Source of the DNA: Eurosta solidaginis
Lineage: Eukaryota; Arthropoda; Insecta; Diptera; Tephritidae
Length of the DNA: 64,000 bases
Assembly: GCF_040869045.1 (NCBI RefSeq)
Contig: NC_090319.1
Span: 178,348,645-178,412,644, forward strand
Direction of reading: 5' to 3'
In this document: one piece after another, positions 34,670 through 44,801 of the stretch
Position numbering within the stretch: position 1 is the first letter of the stretch
Layout: the number at the start of each line of letters is the position of its first letter
The notes under the pieces: model-generated
The model's database searches: none
What the model saw: the letters and a program-made list of their open reading frames with translations, nothing else
What the model was told of the DNA's origin: nothing
Position numbers and translations under genes: made by a program

Positions 34670-35753
34670 CTATGCATTATTTTGATATTTCTGATCACCA
34701 AAATAGAGGAGCCATATTTCATCTCTGCAGGTTAATACAGAGTGGTACGAGGCACATGAGTATAGCCTTTTCGTAAACGTGCCAGCCAAACATGAAGGAA
34801 GCGCATGAACAGATAACGACGGCTCGTAACAAATTGATTTTGATCGGCTCTTCGTTGTAGCCAAAATCAGTTGTACAACTTTATCGGCTGTATTGCAAAG
34901 TGCCCGAAAGTTAGGCGCCCATCATGCATGGGTCAGGCCCCGCTTAAATGGAAATAAACGACTTAAAACCTGCGGCAATTGTCTGTAGAAAGGACCAAAT
35001 GAAGCAACAAAAGGCGTGAAACCAACAACCATTTACCAATACAAACAATTGGATTACGCCCACTTTGGAAACAGTAAAATCTCAGGAAATAAACAGCTAA
35101 TGCCGGCGCCATATACAAAAATATGTGCCTAAAATTGAGTAGCGTTGCAAATATGAATGCTGAAACCAAATAACGCTCCTCCAGCAAGTAGCTAATACTC
35201 AGAAGCAATATACCGAATAGAAAGAAGCCCATTATATTGAAAATGAATATGATCCACAAAAATCAAACCCACATTGAATAGCATGAGAAGCTCTGCAGCA
35301 AAGTGGCGCTGTGACTTCTTGGGTTCATTTAAAATTTGCAGACATAGTGCCACACCGAATGCGGACATCAACTCCGCAAATATTTCCGTTCCGCGTTGAA
35401 AATATGTATATAGTTGCCGTTGATGCATAATTAAGATTTGTAACAATCAGCATTTGAGGATCAACATAATGTGCCACTTGCGCTAGTATCCATTCAAAAT
35501 AGGCAAATAAAGGTGGACAATCGAGTGTCCATTCGCTTGTCGCATCATAATACCAGTGATTGAATGGTAGAGATAGCGCAATCAAACTGCTGCTTGTACC
35601 TGCTCTCCATTCCACAGATTTCGAAGTACATCGCAATGGGTGTACCTGAAATGAAATAAAAGAATAAAAAATTAGTAAATTTATTAAATTATACAACGGG
35701 AACGATACCAGCATACTTACCATTACAAATTTTTCTTCATAATGAAAATTCAT
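34670..35753 (-). pseudogene. ALG8: ALG8-like dolichyl-phosphate glucosyltransferase, broken
   Basis: Diagnostic blocks in order: ATSEWTLDCPPLFAYFEW (about 35520), [98 protein letters not shown] (about 34940) and SFMFGWHVYEKAILM (about 34770). The family adds the second glucose to the lipid-linked oligosaccharide in the ER membrane, and several hydrophobic segments are visible. At least three frameshifts and stops break it. A 75-bp GT...AG intron (35646-35720) is kept, so the copy came from DNA, not from mRNA. Confidence 0.85.
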
Positions 35754-37300
35754 TCAAAATGTCTCTATACTCATTTCCATGAATGAATGACATTTTGAAT
35801 GAACGAAACAAGGTTGCCATTCGATGACATTTGCTTTTTTCGGTTCTTACGTAGTAAGCACATTGCGCGCGATCCAAAGGGTATCTCAACTCGGATCCAT
35901 GAGATCCAACACACCCGAGCGTTAGCACGTGAACAAAAATCAGAATACATATATAATCGCGAAAATATAGACCTAAACAAGAAGGCGCGCTCTGGTTTGT
36001 ATCATGGGCTTCCTTTTATCAAAACAAAAAAAAAAACCCATGAAAAAATAAGCAAAATAGGTATTTTCCTTAAATCAGTTTCCATTATTATTTTTATTAG
36101 GAAGAGTTAAGTTTTCTTCTAAACTCCCCCTTAGTTTAGACTGTTTCTTGAACTATAAAGAATAACTTCGAATTATATAAGACCGTAAAATATCCAAGCC
36201 TTTCAATGTTTTTAGTAGCGTAAACTTAACGGTGGAAGAGCTAATGGGAGATTACAATACAAATTTAAGATTGATAAAATGGTTAAAGGAAGGGTCAGAA
36301 ATATTTTACGAAATAGTAAGTCAACAAAATCAACTGTATGGGAAAACCCAAAACCAAAAAAAAAATGAAAATTGTCAGAAATAATTATCAGAGTTGAGGT
36401 CGCGTCAGAACTCATGTCGTGAAAGTGCTCGAAGACATATATGCCATAGATACTACAAACAAGGGAGAAATAAAACTTTTAAAAAAGACTATAAATTTTA
36501 TGTCGCGTCAGGACTCAGACGCGAGCTGTCCCTAAATAAATGCATGACATGACCATTATGTCTTATTACGCTTCCAAATTGGCAGCACCGCTCAGCTGCC
36601 TCATTCCAGTGAGTGGAAGAGTTATCAGCTGACAGCTCTACATATTACCACACTCGATAGTGTAGGCTATTTCCGCCAGGATGTGTTGAAATCAACAAAC
36701 ACACCACAATTTGTGATTATCACACAACATGGCCCAAATCAACACAAAGAGTGTTCCCAGACAGCGAATAAAGACCTCTTTACAACTGGCGTACATTTTA
36801 TCTGCACGACGTCATCTGACTAGTCATTTTACAGTAATTCATAGGTTATATTCATAGTCACATGTGCATGGGCGTGGGTAAGTTTTGTGACCAAAATTTT
36901 TGTAGGGCAATTACAAGGAGCCGTGACAACACACTGGTTTACCGTGATATACCGTATATTACCGCGTATTGCCTGCTTTAGGCAAACACCAAAAAATATA
37001 GTTTGTCTTAAGTCTATATTTAATAATACTTAATTTTACTGTTGATTGTTTCAACATCAGAATTTCCATTCTGATGAAAAGATTTTCAAAATTAAAGATA
37101 CGCTTAGGCGTATCTCAATGAAAGTTTCCCAAACCTCATAGTGGGTCCAACCACTACACGTCAATGTGTAGGCAGAATAACCTAACAAGATTATGCACCC
37201 CACATGTACCCCTTATCCCGAGTACGCCAACCAATAGGTCAGCCAGAATCGACCCCGGGTCTCCGGCAATTAGCCACCCAACCAACCTATGCAGCGATAT
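35754..37300. other. AT-rich spacer between host fragments and 3' ORFs
   Basis: No gene is recognised. Two GTCGCGTCAG-(A/G)-ACTCA direct repeats lie near 36402 and 36503. A perfect hairpin AGATACGC-TTAG-GCGTATCT lies at 37096-37115. From about 37160 the composition turns GC/CA-rich, leading into the zinc-knuckle frame. Confidence 0.5.
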
Positions 37301-37307
37301 TACTAAA

Positions 37308-37975
37308 CGCTACCATTTCCAGACATACCTGGATTTGCATTCAAACGCTCCAAAACCGAGGCACGCCCAAATGCGTTCACAATCGCTTGCCGTCTGTGCA
37401 CCAAACCGCACGGAGTACGATTGTGCCCAATTTACCGTGGTATGTCGACTGAGGAGCGACTACGTGCAATACTCATTCACCGCTATTGTCCCAACTGCCT
37501 ATCCCCGTTCCACCGCCTGGAAATCTGCCCCAGCCAAGACCGATGCCGACGCTGCAGTGAACCACATCACACGACGCTACACATGGACGAGGATCAGCCG
37601 TCGCCACCTCAAAGCAAGCACAATGACGACGATGCGAGCTCGGACGGGGTCCTCTCCATCCATGTCACGGAGCAAACTAAATCATGGGCCCAGCAAGTCG
37701 AGGAAGAAGAGGAAGAAGAGAGGCTGGCCAATGCAGCAGAGGTAGCCCAATCGGGCAGCTTAGAAACGCCGCGATTCCGGCCCCCTTTACGTCATGAGAG
37801 ACCCGAGAACCGCTCGCCTATGCACGGCGCTTTCGCGCGCTCACAAATCGGGGATGGCGCGGAGACACGTCCTTTCCGCCCATCGCACCGCCCTACTGGT
37901 AACCAGCGTGACGACGCGGAACCGCGTCCGTCCCGCTCGTCACGACAGTTCACTGGGAGGGCGGCCCCTAATTAG
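37308..37975 (+). CDS. BEL-A-linked ORF3a: zinc-knuckle protein without a normal start
   Basis: The frame opens after TAA 37304-37306 and ends at TAG 37973-37975. At about 37380-37580 it reads CRLCTKPHGVRLCPIYRG, RYCPNCLSPFHRLEICPSQD and CRRCSEPHHTTLH. This is the same cysteine/histidine spacing as BEL gag zinc knuckles and as BEL-B ORF3. A Glu tract (EEEEEE, about 37700) and an Arg/Pro/Ser-rich tail follow. No ATG precedes the zinc knuckles. Instead TACTAAAC (37301-37308) and CCATTTCCAG (37313-37322) look like a branch point and 3' splice site. I infer expression from a spliced transcript, or a truncated gag remnant. Confidence 0.65.
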
Positions 37976-38545
37976 ATGCGCAACAACCATCGAGCTCTCG
38001 TGAGGCAACAACAAACCCCCACTGGCTCCAGGAGTGGTATACTCCGGGAAAATTTAGCGGCACCGACTATAACTCGAGCATTGATCGCCATCGCGCCGAC
38101 AGCAATAGTCCGAATTGAGGCAGGAGGCCGTTTACACCTGGTCCGCGCCCTGTTAGATGCCTGCGCTCCCACCAGCACTATCGATGCCAATCTGTGCAAG
38201 GATCTACACCTGGAGCGTAACAATACCGCACGTCTTTCGAGGTGCACCGTCGTTCTTCGAGGGAAGTATGGGGTAGCGGGAAAAATCACGACCCAAGCCA
38301 CCGTAATAGCAAACTATGCCAGGTTAAACCCCACGGCAAATCTGGACCTGTCGGTAGCGGCCCCATTCCAGTTCATGAAGCTGGCCGATCCGACGTTTTA
38401 CCGATCGTTGCCAGTGTTGCTCACTTTGGGCGCCGACGTCTACGCCAGTATTATGGTCGGCGGCACACCCGCGTCGACTGTCGGCGGGCTCCTCACCCAA
38501 CCCACAATATTCGGCCTCGTCGTGTCCGGAGCCCACCCACTATAA
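37976..38545 (+). CDS. BEL-A-linked ORF3b: degenerate retropepsin-like domain
   Basis: In the same frame as ORF3a, directly after its TAG (TAGATG), and open for 189 codons. GGRLHLVRALLDACAPTSTI aligns by eye with the BEL protease block 'RALIDSGSE.SFI'. LLTLGADVYASIMVGG and LLTQPTIFGLVVSGAH match the following 'LGGDIYPQI..NG...LAQETVFGWILTG' block of BEL-A. The active-site D-S/T-G is D-A-C here, so proteolysis is unlikely. The reading stops at TAA 38543-38545. No reverse transcriptase follows. It is preserved almost without change in the copy at 56758. Confidence 0.7.
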   Translation: MRNNHRALVRQQQTPTGSRSGILRENLAAPTITRALIAIAPTAIVRIEAGGRLHLVRALLDACAPTSTIDANLCKDLHLERNNTARLSRCTVVLRGKYGVAGKITTQATVIANYARLNPTANLDLSVAAPFQFMKLADPTFYRSLPVLLTLGADVYASIMVGGTPASTVGGLLTQPTIFGLVVSGAHPL

Positions 38546-38712
38546 AACCTTAAACTATACCACAAGGTGCATTTTAAACCAAGCAACCCCACGTACTTGA
38601 ATACTAACGCTTTTCTTTTTCATCCACAGTTCAGCGAGGCTGCATTACTGCGAGCACGGATGTCCGCCGGAGATCGTACTTACGATCCAACGATACATAC
38701 ACATCATAGTTT
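38546..38712 (+). promoter_or_regulatory. Intron-like segment with perfect branch point
   Basis: TACTAAC at 38602-38608, a pyrimidine run and CCACAG ending at 38629 form a textbook 3' splice site. The only nearby donor is a weak AAG|GTGCAT near 38565. About 80 bp later the sequence enters LTR. Confidence 0.4.
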
Positions 38713-39181
38713 TAATATTTGCAAATTAATATAAAGTGAATTTTCCAAGTGTACAGTGAGTTGTCGATTTTAATTGATATATCTAGTTTTCCGCATTATA
38801 ATTGCGCTCATCCGTGCGCATTTGAATTGACAAAATTATAATTGTCCGCTTTGAATTGCCAAGTGGAAATTTCTTATATCCTAACTACTTGCACTTGCGG
38901 GAAGATTGCACTTCGATAAATTTGGATTTTGTATTTCCATTAAGTTCGTTCTGCACTACTGCATATAAAGTCGGAATAACTATTTATATTGTGAAATAAT
39001 TAGTTTGTGAGAGTTTCATTTTTGTAAACACATAACGTAGCTCGTCGCTAATACCTCACTTTATATTTTATAAATAAATAATAATACATTGTGATTACTC
39101 GGTATTAATTCTTCTTTTTTTATTTCTTTATTTGCGTGCGATCGCGCCCTACGACCCGGGTGCCACATTCCCCCCGCAACA
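38713..39181 (+). mobile_element. BEL-A 3' LTR, lacking its first 299 bp
   Basis: Colinear with 16508-16976 over 469 bp, with two visible substitutions. It ends CCGCAACA followed by TGCCC. The missing part contains the U3 stem-loop. Without it the element lacks a complete 3' LTR. Confidence 0.9.
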
Positions 39182-39186
39182 TGCCC

Positions 39187-39459
39187 GTAAACTGTCAGCT
39201 GTTAGGTTGCCAAATGCTTTTAAAATAAACTTCTTAAATAACTAGATACATAATCTGCTATCTCCTTTTGTCTTCTTGATGTGTGTCTGCACCTCTATGC
39301 CTTACGCTTTAATTCCATGTGTTCATATATTTGCTTATCATGAATAATAGTCTGTTGAAAGTTTATTTTAAATTATGTTCGTTGGGGTCATCACCTCGCA
39401 GCTTAACATGCATCCAATACACGAATAATAGTCTGTTGAAAATTTATTTTGAATTATGT
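39187..39459 (+). mobile_element. Unit T internal region, right part of BEL-A target
   Basis: It continues the internal sequence cut at 16208 and is colinear with 11909-12185. It ends at the start of a unit T LTR. Confidence 0.85.
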
Positions 39460-42400
39460 TGTAATATTTGGGATGTCCTGCTAAAGATGTTTAGCAGACT
39501 GCCTAGTAAACAGCAGTTTGCTTAAGCAGGACTGGCAGGATCGCCATGTAATATTTGGAGGCGTCCTGCTAAAGATGTTCAGCAGACTGCATTGTAAACA
39601 GCAGTTTGCCTAAGCAGAACTGGCAGCATCGCTATGTAATATTTGAGGTAATGAGAATAACGTAATTTAGGTTGCAGTGCCCATTTAGCGGCACCAGATA
39701 GAATTCACTGCCTTTGAAGCGGCAACAGATTGAATTCACCTCTTTATTCAAAAGTTGTTTTCTTTTATACAAAATTTCTATGAGCTAAAATACTTATTTA
39801 CACTAATACTTACAAACTAAGTGTAACACACAAATACATCCAATTCAGTTCCCTGGGAACTGCATTCTAAGCATAAATAAAATTGGCTGTGGAATCTGCA
39901 ACGCAAATATAAATGAATCATGTTAATAATATGTTTACAGGTAAAGGCTTGTCGCGAGCAAGCTCCAAACAGTGGCATACCAAGATCTAGGTTACCACGG
40001 TGCACGGTGTACAAAATATATGTTTGTGCAAATGAATGAATATGTCAATTGAATCTCAGGCCGTACCAAAGCGAGCCGAAATATATGTAGTACAAATGTA
40101 TTAATATGTATGTAAGAGTCAATGTATTTTAAGACATTCCAAAACGGGTCGTAATATATGTTTGTACAAATGAGTGAATAACTGAATGAGTGAATGCTAC
40201 ACCATCTGCTTTTGAAATAGTAGAGATATATAATTTTGAACACGAATTATTTATGGCTACTCAAGTTAGGCTATTGATTTTGAATCCGGTTGTGCTTACT
40301 TTGCTTGTTGGGTTTTTTTTTTTTGGGTGTGGCAGTATTTTATGACATTTAGCTTGATTTCTAAAGAATAGTTTACATTTGTGTTCTTCTTTTGTTTTGT
40401 TTTATTATTGTATTTTTCTTTTGCATACAATAAAAATTTCTTTGTGTTCATAAAATTAAAGTGCTCTTATTCTATGAGTTTAAGTCTATTTTTATGTATT
40501 ACAATTTTCTTATTATTATTATTTTGATTTACGTTTTCTATGTTTCTATTTTCTACATTGTTTTTATCGAGCTTTACTACTATAAATGGAATTATAGTAA
40601 CATTATTATTTTTATCGATCTTTTCTACCTTATAGGGTATTAGCCTTATAGGGAATTAAATGAAAAAATTGTTTTTTGCTTATCGATATTTTATATTCTG
40701 CAGGGCCCTATATGTATGTCTACAATCTACCATATAACCTCTCTAAAAGACAAGGTTTTCCTAGATAAAGCCTGTCAAACTTATATCTATATTTATAAAA
40801 AAACTAATGGAGATTAATGATTTAGTTTTCCTTACTTTCTACTCCACAGGACCCTATATTATATATCCTATCGACTAAATATAGGAGATTTAGTTTTACT
40901 TACTTTGACTATTTCTATTTAACAAAGCTTTTGCATTTTTTATTAAAATTAAAGCGTATAGAATAGGATGATGGTTACAGTCATCATTGACTGAAAATTG
41001 ACATTTTTCTAAAAAGCGTGATCTCTAAGCGTATGATATACAGTAGATTGGGTAATTTCAGTTGCTGCTGGAGCAAGAAGTAGTTATATAGTGATAAGTG
41101 GTTAAACCAATGGGTACAGTGGATGCAAACATTTCTCATATCTTTTATTATACCATTTTTCATATTTTTCCAGCAATATTTTGTCTGGTCTTGTTCATCA
41201 TGCGATTTATGACTGGGTGGCAAACCCATATTAGATCGTCATGATATTTATGAAGAATTTTTTATTTGCTTTATTTTTTTTTGTATTTTGTCGACTCTGG
41301 TCACACGCATAACTCCTGAGGTTAATGATTTGTTAGATCTTTGGAGAACTTTGGTACCTTTTAATATTATTTAAATTTGCCTACTCGAGTATTCCATTCG
41401 TTAATAATCAATTTCTCCCTAAGGGCAACTGTGTTTTTAATTTACAAGTCCTAGATTGCCGGCATTTTTCAGCCTGGCGGAATATTGTCCTAAGTCAATA
41501 GCTTCCTCAACAATCCGGTTGTTTGTATTTATTATGCTACTAATTTTGCTTCCTTTTGGATGAAAACGAGCGGGACATTTCTAATTGCAGATTTATTTAT
41601 TAAGCGCTTTATCTATTATAAGGTTCTCTTTTGACTCTTTATTTTCTCCATTCTTGTTGGTAGTATTGTTATTGGCTGGTTAATGTATGCTTCCACTTTA
41701 TTTTCCTGCTATGAACATTTGAAGCATTTATTGTGATATAAATATCAAATTCGTTATTTTTATAATGGGTGTGTGATTAAGTGCATGCATTTTTAAAAGA
41801 TTGCCCATCAAAACTTTTGCAAAGATGTCTTGAGCATCCGAAAAGTTTACTCAAATTTTTGGTTTGCTATCGAGCTTAGCTAAAGCTTGCCTCAAGAAAA
41901 TAATCTGTTAATTGAAGAATTTTGAGGGTTATTGTTTGTAAATGGGTTTTTAATAGTAACCCGTAACTCCCGGGCAAAGCAACATCAAAATTTTAGAAAT
42001 AAGATTTTTCAATTAGAAGAAAATTTTTCTAAGCGGGGTCGCCCCTCGGCAGTGTCTGGCAAGCGCTCCGATTGTATTTCTGCCATGAAAAGCTCTCAGT
42101 GAAAACTCATCTGCCTTGCAGATGCCGTTCGGAGTCGGCATAAAACATGTAGGTCCCGTCCAGCCAATTTGTAGGGAAAAATCAAGAGGAGCACGACGCA
42201 AATTGGAAGAGAAGCTCGGCCTTAGATCTCTTCGGAGGTTATCGCGCCTTACATTTATTATTTTTTATTAAGGTTTTTGTTTAAAAAAAAGGACTAAGAA
42301 TATGAAAAAGGACTAATTTAGGCCTAATAAAATTATTGATTTTGTTCGTAAAATCTTGCTTTACAACTTTCTTGTTTGTAAAAAATTTTTCTGTTTAAAA

Positions 42401-43084
42401 ATACTTTTATTTTTTTTTTTCAAAATATCATAATTTATTTTTTCTTACTTAACAAACTTTACAGAATATTGGCATTTTCAAATTTATTTCTTTACTATTT
42501 TAATTTTTTTTTTTCGTTTTATATGCGACTTTGGCTTCATATTTTTTTCTTTTTTTCTTCATATTCATTGATCTGCCTAATTCTATTAGTTAAAAAATGT
42601 TTACAAAATTTTAATTAAATGAAATTTTTTTTCTTCTTTATTTCTTAACTTTTGTTTCTCCTTCCTGAATTAATTGGGTACAACGCAAAAATACTGCGTC
42701 AAATTCTTTTTGATTATTGATTTCGTTCATTGAAATACTTAGAGCGAGAAGAAAAAAAATTCTTTATTTTATTAGCAAAAATCTACTTTTTGCCCGTAAA
42801 CTGGCAGCCGTTAGGATGCCAAATGCTTTTAAAATAAACTTCTTAAATAATTAGATACATAATCTGCTATCTCCTTTTGTCTTCTTGATGTGTGTCTGCA
42901 CCACAAGGTCTATTCCACTTCTCTATGCCTTACGCTTCAATTCCATGTGTTCATATATTTGCTTATCACGAATAATAGTCTGTTGAAAGTTTATTTTAAA
43001 TTATGTTCGTTGGGATCATCACCTCGCAGCTTAACATGCATCCAATACACGAATAGTCTGTTGAAAATTTATTTTGAATTATGT
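39460..43084 (+). mobile_element. Unit T: LTR plus internal region, carrying a truncated SINE
   Basis: The LTR is 39460-40201 (two 88-bp subunits, TG...GCTACA) and the internal part runs to 43084, colinear with 9635-12185 except for the SINE at 41967-42266. It lacks coding potential, as the other copies do. Confidence 0.75.
41967..42266 (+). mobile_element. tRNA-derived SINE, 5' part deleted
   Basis: It retains CTCCCGGGCAAAGCAACATC through to the GCGCGCC/TTACATTTATTATTTTTTATT-type tail. The right target duplicate ATTAAGGTTTTTG (42267-42279) survives. The left one and the promoter boxes are gone, replaced by CCCGTAA (41960-41966). The intact homologue is at 60758. Confidence 0.9.
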
Positions 43085-43802
43085 TGTAATATTTGGGATG
43101 TTCTGCTAAAGATGTTTAGCAGACTGCCTAGTAAACAGCAGTTTGCCTAAGCAGGACTGGCAGGATCGCCATGTAATATTTGGAGGCGTCCTGCTAAAGA
43201 TGTTCAGCAGACTGCATTGTACACAGCAGTTTGCCTCAGCAGAACTGGCAGCATCGCTATGTAATATTTGAGGTGATGAGAATAACGGAATATAGGTTGC
43301 AGTGCCCATTTAGCGGAACCAGATAGAATTCACTGCCATTGAAGCGGCAGCAGATTGAATTCACCTCTTTATTCAAAAGTTGTTTTCTTTTATACAAAAT
43401 TTCTATGAGCTAAAATACTTATTTACACTAATATTTACAAACTAAGTGTAACACACAAATACATTCAATTCAGTTCCCAGGGAACTGCATTCTAAGCATA
43501 AATAAAATTGGCTGTGGAATCTGCAACGCAAGCATAAATTAATCATGTTAATAATTTGTTTACAGGTAAAGGCTTGTCGCGAGCAAGCTCCAAACAGTGG
43601 CATACCAAGGTTCAGGTTACCACGGTGCACAGTGTACAAAATATATGTTTGTCAAATGAATGAATGTGTCAATTGAATCTCAGGTCGTACCAAAGCGAGC
43701 CAAAATAATGTATGTAAGAGTCAATGTATTTTAAGACATTCCAAAACGGGTCGAAATATATGTTTGTACAAATGAGTAATAACTTAATGAGTGAATGCTA
43801 CA
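43085..43802 (+). mobile_element. Unit T terminal LTR
   Basis: Starts TGTAATATTTGG with two 88-bp subunits and ends GCTACA at 43802. The CAGC at 43803-43806 equals the CAGC before the leftmost LTR (8982-8985). Beyond it the Gypsy-1 coding sequence continues. Confidence 0.8.
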
Positions 43803-43806
43803 CAGC

Positions 43807-44044
43807 TGTTGAATGTCCTGTGATACCTGTATCACAAATCGGAAGAAAATTGAGCAGTCTTACCATCAGAAGAAATTTGGACGGCAAGGAGCGTTTACTG
43901 ACTGTAGATACGGGCGCATCTCATTCCTTAATCCGATCTGATTTGGTCAACAGGAGAGTAAAGCCATTACCTGGAGCAAGATTGCATACGGTCACTGGTT
44001 GTATAACCAAGTACAGTGAGAAATGGCATGTGAAATCTTAATTG
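43807..44044 (+). pseudogene. Gypsy-1 protease fragment
   Basis: It reads ECPVIPVSQIGRKLSSLTI, then LLTVDTGASHSLIRSDLV, a retropepsin with the DTGA active site intact, then LPGARLHTVTG and CEILIGKV in a neighbouring frame. The first codons follow directly from the gag end at 8985 once the intervening insertions are discounted. The sequence is lost by about 44100, where another Gypsy family begins, so reverse transcriptase and integrase of this copy are absent. Confidence 0.8.
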
Positions 44045-44118
44045 GAAAAGTCACGGTTCTACACAAATTTAGAAACCCAAATGGACTACGACCATTTTAA
44101 AAGACCTTCGCCATAAAA

Positions 44119-44690
44119 ATGGACTCGTTGGGGGAGCTCAAAGCGGAATGCAAGAGAGCCGAAAAACTTATTAAAGGGAATAAGAGTAGGACTGGGGTAG
44201 TTAACGAGGTCGATTTTGAGCAGTCAAGGGGAGGAACGGAAACAAAAGTCGAAGCTTTTGTTGGGAAACCCCAGTACCAATTCCAACCTCAACCTCTACA
44301 CCAAACCCCAGCCAATCCCATAGTATTCGTCCTTCTGTTAGTCCTGCGTCTAAGTCCACCGTCAATTCCTTTTGTGCTTCGCCTTTCCACTTAATGTCTT
44401 GATTTTAGTGTGGTATGCCGGTGGATCACTTTGTGAAAAACCCGGCAGAAGCACAAAAACCAAATAAATGTTCGTCCTCGTTCCACAATATGGTCTGTTT
44501 TGCGTGTGGAAGTGATTCATCCTTTTGCGTGTTTAAACAAAAACAGGGAAACCCCAGACTGGCGGAGGCAACCGTGGACTCCAGCCAGAAGGCAGGCAAC
44601 CCGGCAACACTTAAGTAAAAATTTTGTGGAGAAGGGATACGGAAAACAGGGAAGAAGTGAAGCAGGCAGGAGTGACACGGAAAAAAATGA
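44119..44690 (+). pseudogene. Gypsy-2 gag C-terminal remnant
   Basis: MDSLGELKAECKRAEKLIKG and a Gln/Pro-rich stretch, then a frameshifted cysteine motif VCFACGSDSS and QGNPRLAEATVDSSQKAGNP. These features match the end of a Ty3/Gypsy gag with one altered zinc knuckle. At least two frame changes are needed to read through it. It is a different family from Gypsy-1. Confidence 0.65.
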
Positions 44691-44801
44691 TATTTAGAGT
44701 TTACACCAAAGAAAGCTAGAGTACGAAGAAGCAGGAAAAAAATATTTTGTCATACAATAAATGCAAGTAGGAAAAACAGAAATTTTAAGAAGATAGAGAA
44801 G

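Larger units (their letters stand above)
16209..39181 (+). mobile_element. BEL-A: composite BEL/Pao retrotransposon with nested and captured DNA
   Basis: Bounded by TG...CA LTR ends and a 5-bp target duplication, TGCCC. The order is 5' LTR, long leader, gag-pol (interrupted by BEL-B), short tandem repeats, host-gene fragments (minus strand), zinc-knuckle/protease-like ORF, then a 3' LTR lacking its first 299 bp. The remaining 469 bp of the 3' LTR show only two visible differences from the 5' LTR, so the two ends belong to one young insertion or to two very young relatives. The length of 22,973 bp, or about 14.3 kb without BEL-B, far exceeds the usual 6-9 kb of the family. Confidence 0.75.

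Noticed and set aside
37164..38545. Bacterial contamination (GC-rich block)
   Set aside because: The domains are BEL-type zinc knuckles and protease, joined to fly LTR sequence in both copies.
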